Assembly: GCA_016193115.1 (NCBI GenBank)
Contig: JACPSV010000214.1
Span: 1 to 10,708, forward strand
DNA length: 10,708 bases
Direction of reading: 5' to 3'
From: Elusimicrobiota bacterium
GTDB lineage: Bacteria > Elusimicrobiota > Elusimicrobia > 2-02-FULL-39-32
Shown in pieces: positions 6,431-10,708 of the stretch. The position numbers and the translations under genes are program-made. The notes below the pieces were generated by a model. The model made no database searches. It was not told where the DNA came from and saw only the letters and a program-made list of their open reading frames with translations. Numbering within the stretch: the first letter of the stretch is position 1; every line of letters begins with the position of its first letter.

Positions 6431-6553
6431 GGGAGACTGTTGCGAAACGGGCATTTTTGTCGTCATTCCCGCGAAAGCGGGAATCTAGCCGCGGAATTTC
6501 TTCTCTGGATTCCCGCTTTCGCGGGAATGACGGTGTTTCGCAACAGTCCCTAG
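6427..6553. mobile_element. MITE-like palindrome with CTAG flanks
   Basis: A 127-bp palindromic unit between two convergent genes. Outer arms ACTGTTGCGAAAC (6436-6448) and GTTTCGCAACAGT (6535-6547) enclose a perfect 25-bp inverted repeat (6461-6485 and 6508-6532), each copy being the common dispersed repeat CGTCATTCCCGCGAAAGCGGGAATC, itself a palindrome of the Neisseria dRS3 type. CTAG occurs at both outer ends (6427-6430 and 6550-6553) and would be a 4-bp target duplication; YTAR targets of this sort are known for IS5-group elements. There is no transposase. The stops of both flanking genes lie in the CTAG copies. The paired arms may also act as a two-way transcription barrier. Confidence 0.75.
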
Positions 6554-7491
6554 GCGCGCAGCAAGTGCAAGAGGATCGCTTGTTGCATGTGGAGCCTGTT
6601 TTCCGCCTGCTCAAATATGATGGAACGCGGTCCGTCCATTACTTCTTCCGTAATCTCTTCCCCGCGGTGCGCGGGAAGACAGTGCATAACGGAAACGTCC
6701 GGTTTCGCAAACGCGAGCAGAGCCATGTTCACCTGATACTGCGTGAAAATCTGTTTTCGATGGTCCCTCTCTTCATCTTTTCCCATGGAAGCCCAGACAT
6801 CGGTATAAATAATGTCCGTGTTGGAGACGGCGGCCATGGGATCGCTTTCTAAAGAAATTTTCCCGCCGCTTATTTTTGCAAGTTCTATTCCCTTTTGGAC
6901 AAATTCTTTCTCAGCGGTATAGTTTTTGGGAGAAGAAACCACAATTTCCATCCCTAGAAGCGCGGCCGCCAGGATCCAGGAATGAGCCATGTTGTTTCCG
7001 TCGCCCACGTAGCTGATCTTGATCCCTTTCAAATCTTCCGGTGTGGAGAGCTTTTTCTGTTCAACGATTGTGAAGAGATCGCTTAAGACCTGGCAGGGGT
7101 GTTCCTTGTCCGTCAGACCGTTGATCACGGGAATCGTGGAGTTACGGGCAATTTCCTGAACGTCTTCATGTTTGTTTGCGCGGATCATGATCGCATCCAC
7201 GTAGCGTGAAAGGATCTTAGCCGTATCGGTCAAAGTTTCACCTCTTTTCAGTTGGAGGTCTTGTGGGTTCAGGATAAGCGGACTTCCTCCCAGTTGCGCC
7301 ATTCCAGCGGCGAATGAGACTAGGGTTCTGGTAGAAGGCTTTTGAAAAATGAGGGCCAGGGTCTTCCCTGCGAGAGGTTTAGACTTTGCATAAATATCCT
7401 TCTCCGTTTTGATCTTCTTCGTTTCCCGTATGAGAGCAAAAATCTGCTCTTTGGAAAAATCAGATAGTGACACTAAATCATTGGTTTCCAT
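6550..7491 (-). CDS. argF: Ornithine carbamoyltransferase
   Basis: A 313-residue transcarbamoylase making citrulline from ornithine and carbamoyl phosphate in arginine synthesis, cytoplasmic and usually trimeric. Marks: the carbamoyl-phosphate loop KPSTRT (51-56), H131-P-C-Q134, the ornithine-side DVWASMG (231-237) and MHCLPAHRGEEI (269-280). The SMG loop argues for ornithine rather than acetyl- or succinylornithine. The residue after STRT is Leu57 (codon CTA) where STRTR is normal, and SFA replaces the usual SFE. The ATG at 7491 is chosen; an in-frame TTG at 7518 would add nine residues and lies three bases from the preceding stop. Neither has a clear ribosome binding site. It is the last gene of the minus-strand unit, with no other arg gene near it. 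Confidence 0.92.
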   Translation of the reverse strand: METNDLVSLSDFSKEQIFALIRETKKIKTEKDIYAKSKPLAGKTLALIFQKPSTRTLVSFAAGMAQLGGSPLILNPQDLQLKRGETLTDTAKILSRYVDAIMIRANKHEDVQEIARNSTIPVINGLTDKEHPCQVLSDLFTIVEQKKLSTPEDLKGIKISYVGDGNNMAHSWILAAALLGMEIVVSSPKNYTAEKEFVQKGIELAKISGGKISLESDPMAAVSNTDIIYTDVWASMGKDEERDHRKQIFTQYQVNMALLAFAKPDVSVMHCLPAHRGEEITEEVMDGPRSIIFEQAENRLHMQQAILLHLLRA

Positions 7492-7520
7492 TTGAGTATT
7501 ATATTTCTTTCTGAACAATA

Positions 7521-8363
7521 CTAGAAGCGGAGATCGAGGTTCATGCCGAAATCAGAACTGTCCTGTGTGAGACCGATCAAAAGAGAGCTGTGTAAATTCC
7601 ACCCTTTCTTCAGGTTCCAGATCAGGCCGGGAGAGAGATAAAGTTCGTCAGGAGTGGGTCCTGTTTTGTTGCCGGAGATTTTGTTGCGGGCGTGGTTCAG
7701 CCCTTTCACCTCCGCGGAGAATTTTAAGGATTCCCAGAACTTTTGCGCGGGATGAAAAATTGAGACCGGACCGCTGACTCCTACCGCATAGGAAAACAGG
7801 CTGCCTACCTCGATGTTGTCTGAATTTTCCGTATAGAATCGGTACCCGAGTCCGATATGGGTGCGGATCGGGTCAAATGGAAGCACAATGCCCCAGCCAA
7901 ACAAGACTCCTAACCCGCCGGCGCCCAGCCCTTTTTCAAAACTGGCGGTAGGAAATGAAAGTCCTGCCTCCACGTCCAGTCCGGGCATTCTTTCCTGACG
8001 GTCAGCGTCAAAAATCCGGTAACGGGCAGCAAACGCCAGATCCCCAACTCCAAATTGAGCGTTCTTATTTTTTCTGTCTACCCAGTGAACTCCCCAGCTT
8101 CCGCCCACTTCCAGCTTTTCTAAGAATCCGTAAGTCATCTGGTACGGGACGGAGAAGTGCGTTGTGTCCGTGTCCCCTCCTGAAGGTGAAACGCCGTTGA
8201 TGCCAAACTGGTAATGGACGGATTGGTCCATGACACCCCGCGCGGTGGGTTGGCGGTCCTGCAGTTTCCCGGTAGAAAAGATCTGAATTTGAGCCCTCAG
8301 ATTTTGAAAAGCGCCTATCAAAAAGAAACCCATTATTGCCAGTAGAAACCGTTGTTTTTTCAT
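7521..8363 (-). CDS. Predicted outer-membrane beta-barrel protein
   Basis: A 280-residue exported protein. A signal peptide is plain: MKKQR, a hydrophobic stretch, and a likely cut after NLRA (residue 24). The mature part alternates polar and hydrophobic residues with many aromatic and Gly positions (for example QMTYGFLEKLEVGGSWGVHW, GVGDLAFAARYRIF, THIGLGYRFYTE) and ends NLDLRF with a terminal Phe, as recognised by the BAM machinery. The layout is like small barrels of the MetA/DUF3187-type or transporter-like group, but I cannot fix a family or substrate. The start is certain: AGGAGGAGA sits three to four bases upstream. It follows the ExeA-type ATPase gene by 16 bases and precedes argF by 29, all on the same strand. 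Confidence 0.8.
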   Translation of the reverse strand: MKKQRFLLAIMGFFLIGAFQNLRAQIQIFSTGKLQDRQPTARGVMDQSVHYQFGINGVSPSGGDTDTTHFSVPYQMTYGFLEKLEVGGSWGVHWVDRKNKNAQFGVGDLAFAARYRIFDADRQERMPGLDVEAGLSFPTASFEKGLGAGGLGVLFGWGIVLPFDPIRTHIGLGYRFYTENSDNIEVGSLFSYAVGVSGPVSIFHPAQKFWESLKFSAEVKGLNHARNKISGNKTGPTPDELYLSPGLIWNLKKGWNLHSSLLIGLTQDSSDFGMNLDLRF

Positions 8364-8366
8364 TAT

Positions 8367-8375
8367 TCTCCTCCT
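8367..8375 (-). promoter_or_regulatory. Ribosome binding site of the barrel gene
   Basis: Minus-strand AGGAGGAGA immediately after the stop of the ATPase gene and just before the ATG at 8363; the strongest such site of this operon. Confidence 0.75.
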
Positions 8376-8379
8376 AGTT

Positions 8380-9180
8380 TTACCTTTCTAAACTTTCAAT
8401 TGCGTCTTGGACGATCTCTTTAGAAACTTTGTTAGATTTACGGATCATTCCCGCAAGCAGCGCCATGTCGCAGATCTGGTTGATTCTGCGCGGGATTCCC
8501 CCGCTCCGTTCATGGATCAGAGAAAATGTGAGGTCTTCAAAAATATCTTCCTGAGATTCGGAAACCGAGAGGCGGTGGCGGATATAATCTCTGGTTTCAT
8601 CTAGTTCCAGACCGCACAGATGGTAGCGCATCGCGATGCGTTGGCTCAACTGCTTATTCGCATCGATCTTGTTTTTAAGTTCCGGCTGACCAATCAAAAG
8701 GAGCGTGAGAAGAAACCGGTCATCCTGCTGGAAATTAAGCAGAAGTCTCATCTCTTCAAAGAGTGAAAGGTTTTCGATCGCATGCGCTTCGTCCACCACG
8801 ATCACGGTCTTTTTGCCGTCCCGACAATTAGAGGTCAAAATCTCTTCCAGAGAAATTAAGATGTCCGATTTTCGGACGGGCGGGTCTGTTTTTCCCAAAA
8901 GATGGAGAGTCATTCTTAAGAGTTCCACGTCGTCCAACCTGGGATTAGAGAGAAAGGCGACCCGATAGATATCTCTTTCCAGCTCCTGAAAGAGCGCTCT
9001 TCCCAAGAGGGTCTTGCCGCATCCGTATATTCCGGTGAGCATGCCGGCGCCTTTCCCTTCCCGGATAATATACACTAACCTGGCCAACCCTTCCTCATGC
9101 TGCGGCGTGTAGTAGAGGAACTTTGGGTTGGGCGTGTTCTCAAACGGTTTTTCTTTAAGATGCCAGTATTGAAGGTACAT
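8380..9180 (-). CDS. ExeA/GspA-type AAA ATPase
   Basis: A 266-residue P-loop ATPase of the ExeA/GspA group, which also includes the ATPase of PEP-CTERM/exosortase loci. The family opening is present: YWHLKEKPFENTPNPKFLYYTPQHEEGLARL. Walker A is GIYGCGKT (50-57), Walker B TVIVVDEAH (125-133), then LLIGQPEL (162-168) as sensor region and RSGGIPRRINQICDMALL in the lid. ExeA of Aeromonas is larger and has a C-terminal peptidoglycan-binding domain with a partner, ExeB; here both are missing, so only the ATPase part exists, and no membrane segment is seen. The ATG at 9180 shares a base with the TGA of the upstream flippase gene (TGATG); a GTG at 9183 would add one residue. Probably energises or positions an envelope glycan or secretion assembly; the partner is unknown. 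Confidence 0.87.
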   Translation of the reverse strand: MYLQYWHLKEKPFENTPNPKFLYYTPQHEEGLARLVYIIREGKGAGMLTGIYGCGKTLLGRALFQELERDIYRVAFLSNPRLDDVELLRMTLHLLGKTDPPVRKSDILISLEEILTSNCRDGKKTVIVVDEAHAIENLSLFEEMRLLLNFQQDDRFLLTLLLIGQPELKNKIDANKQLSQRIAMRYHLCGLELDETRDYIRHRLSVSESQEDIFEDLTFSLIHERSGGIPRRINQICDMALLAGMIRKSNKVSKEIVQDAIESLER

Positions 9181-10181
9181 CACTCATTCTCACTCTTTAG
9201 ATTTCGAAAGAGTTCCCTTAAGTTGATTCCTTCATACAAAAGCATGGGAATTCCCATCAGAAGCACAAAAATGTATTGCGCGGAATGGAGAAGCAGGATA
9301 AAGGAAAAAGCGAGAGTACTATCTACGCCTAAAAGACTGAGCGCGGCGACTCCGCCCGCTTCGTAGGTGCCGGCCGCGCCCGGCGCCGCGGGCACCATCA
9401 CGCCCAGAACCAACCCTACGACCACAAGACCCGACTGCAGCCAGCTTAAGTTCAACCCTAAAGATCGTGACATCACCTGAATCACGAGGATATCCGTACA
9501 CCAGACGAGTAGGGAGAGGAATAGTATCCGGACCAACCCAGACCCATCCTTAAAAATGGAAAGCCCTTCCAAAAACTTTTTCACGAACGTGTACAATCGT
9601 TCCGAAAGAATTTTTTTTAAGATCGCAACCACCTTCTCTTTTGGTTTTGGAGTTAAGTACCGTTTGAAGATCAGGAAGAGAACTGAAAGCGAGGCGACAG
9701 TCAAAGTAATTTGAATGGGTGTGATTCGTTTCTGGATCGTTGGGTTCATCCCCAGAAGGAACAAAAACAGGAAAGCCAAGGTCGCAATGGAAACGATATC
9801 GAGCAATCGTTCCAGAAAAATGGTTGCGAGCATGGTGCTTTTGGAGATCGAGCTCTTATGACCTGCCCAATAGGCGCGAGCCAATTCCCCCATTCTTAAG
9901 GGTAAGAGGTTGTTGATCAAGAGACCGCCCACTTGCCAGCGCAGAAGCGTGGCGGGAGCAATAATTTGGAATGGTTTCAGTATCTTTTGCCAGCGGATAG
10001 CCCGCATCCAGAAGCTGGCCAAGGAAACTGACATGGACAATAGAATGGGCATTATTTTGGCTTCCGATAGAATTCTTTTCAGTTCAGCCCACTGCACGTT
10101 GCGGGTCGCAAAGTAGAGGCAGAGGACAGAAACGGCGAGCGACAGAAAAATCTTCAAAGAAATTGATGTTTTGGTTCCCAA
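9180..10181 (-). CDS. LPG-synthase-TM / UPF0104 flippase-like protein
   Basis: A 333-residue polytopic inner-membrane protein of the lysylphosphatidylglycerol synthase TM / flippase-like family (YbhN, AglD relatives). Family marks: FWMRAIRWQKIL (57-68), INNLLPLRMGELARAYW (89-105), ATIFLERLLDI (119-129) and VMVPAAPGAAGTYEAGGVAAL (261-281). About eight hydrophobic segments can be seen. Members are thought to move or handle lipid-linked molecules, but few are proven. There is no aminoacyl-transferase domain, so it is not an MprF. The TTG at 10181 lies nine bases after the stop of the upstream gene; no good ribosome binding site is visible, and a TTG at 10157 is another option. It overlaps the ATPase gene by its stop codon. 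The start is therefore less sure than the family. Confidence 0.85.
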   Translation of the reverse strand: MGTKTSISLKIFLSLAVSVLCLYFATRNVQWAELKRILSEAKIMPILLSMSVSLASFWMRAIRWQKILKPFQIIAPATLLRWQVGGLLINNLLPLRMGELARAYWAGHKSSISKSTMLATIFLERLLDIVSIATLAFLFLFLLGMNPTIQKRITPIQITLTVASLSVLFLIFKRYLTPKPKEKVVAILKKILSERLYTFVKKFLEGLSIFKDGSGLVRILFLSLLVWCTDILVIQVMSRSLGLNLSWLQSGLVVVGLVLGVMVPAAPGAAGTYEAGGVAALSLLGVDSTLAFSFILLLHSAQYIFVLLMGIPMLLYEGINLRELFRNLKSENE

Positions 10182-10190
10182 GGGGTCGCT

Positions 10191-10708
10191 TTATTGCGGT
10201 TGGATGGCTAAGAAAGAGCTTGGAACTTTTTGACCCGCGTTCCGGCTCCTCTTATTTTTTGGATCGCGGATCATTTCTCCGTCCACAATGAAGTTGTAGG
10301 CATACTTTCCGGGTTTCAATTCCAGACGCAGGGTCCACATTTCGTTTTGTTTCTGCAGGAGTTGAGGGCTCCACTGGTTGAAGTCACCAACGATCGTGAC
10401 CCTTTTCGCGGCAGGATCCGAGTAAGCGAATGTGACTTTTTTTGGTTTCATCCTCTTCGAGGAACTTGCGGGATCTGAGGATGTGTCTTCCTCTGTTGGG
10501 ACTTCTTCCTCCGGTTCGCCCGTTTGTATCTTTTCTGCCGGGCTTGGGGAGGGACTGGGGCTTGGGGTGCGGGTTAAATCGGTTTGTGACGGGATGAGAA
10601 TTGAATGGATGGGTATGGACGGAGCCTTCCATGCGGCTTCTATCCGGTTCCAGAGAAGAGTGACCGACCCTGCCATCAGAGCCACGTCCAAAACAAGAAT
10701 CGCCGACA
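10191..10708 (-). CDS. Membrane-anchored CBM48 (glycogen-binding-like) protein, 5' end missing
   Basis: The reading frame is open to the window edge, so the N-terminus is missing; 171 residues are visible. They begin with a hydrophobic segment SAILVLDVALMAGSVTLLW, a likely membrane anchor, then a linker rich in Pro, Ser and Glu with TPSPSPSPSP, and finish with a CBM48/AMPK-beta early-set domain of about 80 residues: KKVTFAYSDPAAKRVTIVGD, FNQWSP, MWTLRLELKPGKYAYNFIVDG, DPKN. Such domains bind alpha-glucans in glycogen enzymes, yet here the domain is probably in the periplasm and without an enzyme. Similar small proteins can carry an N-terminal anti-sigma or zinc-finger part, which cannot be checked here. 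First visible gene of the minus-strand unit. A TTG at 10691 is an unlikely alternative start. Confidence 0.8.
   Translation of the reverse strand, partial: SAILVLDVALMAGSVTLLWNRIEAAWKAPSIPIHSILIPSQTDLTRTPSPSPSPSPAEKIQTGEPEEEVPTEEDTSSDPASSSKRMKPKKVTFAYSDPAAKRVTIVGDFNQWSPQLLQKQNEMWTLRLELKPGKYAYNFIVDGEMIRDPKNKRSRNAGQKVPSSFLAIQPQ

Noticed and set aside
6465..6528. Repeat pair considered as a CRISPR
   Set aside because: There are only two copies, in opposite orientation, each self-palindromic, within a single larger inverted repeat and with no cas genes.
6156..6614. Minus-strand frame of about 152 codons over the same repeat
   Set aside because: Also a translation of the palindrome (SFPRKRESREE...DSRFRGNDD) joined to antisense of the deacetylase; no ribosome binding site or family resemblance.
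6379..6852. Plus-strand frame of about 157 codons across the end of the deacetylase and argF
   Set aside because: It contains the FPRKRESS...SRFRGND peptide, the usual false translation of the CGTCATTCCCGCGAAAGCGGGAATC repeat, and the rest is antisense to argF.
7497..7502. TATAAT on the minus strand five bases before the argF ATG
   Set aside because: A good hexamer, but there is no -35 at 16-18 bases and a start so placed would fall within the coding sequence; argF is more simply read with the upstream operon.

Overview
The window looks like chromosomal DNA of an uncultured Gram-negative bacterium. A predicted outer-membrane protein with a signal peptide and C-terminal Phe, an ExeA-type ATPase, a flippase-like membrane protein and envelope-glycan enzymes all point to a double-membrane cell. 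Base composition is moderate, TTG starts are used, and gene order is mixed with no his or arg operon. A candidate phylum such as Omnitrophota, or a deltaproteobacterium-like lineage, would fit, but this is a guess from gene content and is not shown by the sequence.

Layout, left to right. Bases 1-194 hold a fragment resembling the 5' half of a tRNA-Ser(GCU) on the minus strand, behind a perfect TATAAT box and a 15-bp palindrome. Then come an NCS2/AzgA-like permease (minus), a short inverted-repeat element ending in GGACACAATACTTAATTCC, a 52-codon AT-rich small gene with a perfect AGGAGG ribosome binding site (minus), and a pirin (minus). The pirin is divergent from a DJ-1/PfpI protein (plus). 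hisG (plus), a long-form ATP phosphoribosyltransferase, follows behind its own sigma70-like promoter, which predicts a nearly leaderless mRNA. A 164-bp composite hairpin starts at the hisG stop codon. After it lies a two-gene plus-strand unit: a GT4-type glycosyltransferase translationally coupled through TTGA to a NodB-type polysaccharide deacetylase.

From the right edge a compact minus-strand unit reads leftwards: a membrane-anchored CBM48 protein (cut by the window edge), an LPG-synthase-TM/UPF0104 flippase-like protein, an ExeA-type AAA ATPase, a secreted beta-barrel-like protein and ornithine carbamoyltransferase (argF). Gaps are 0-30 bases. The two opposing units meet at a 127-bp MITE-like palindrome built on the common CGTCATTCCCGCGAAAGCGGGAATC repeat. 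It is flanked by CTAG on both sides and appears to have inserted into overlapping CTA/TAG stop codons while preserving both stops.

Functionally the window mixes housekeeping amino-acid synthesis (hisG, argF), purine-type transport, possible oxidative-stress proteins (pirin, DJ-1) and a cell-envelope/glycan theme (glycosyltransferase, deacetylase, CBM48 protein, flippase, ExeA, outer-membrane protein). No phage, CRISPR, toxin-antitoxin or complete insertion sequence is visible. The unusual content is mostly non-coding: three unrelated palindromic elements in three intergenic spaces.
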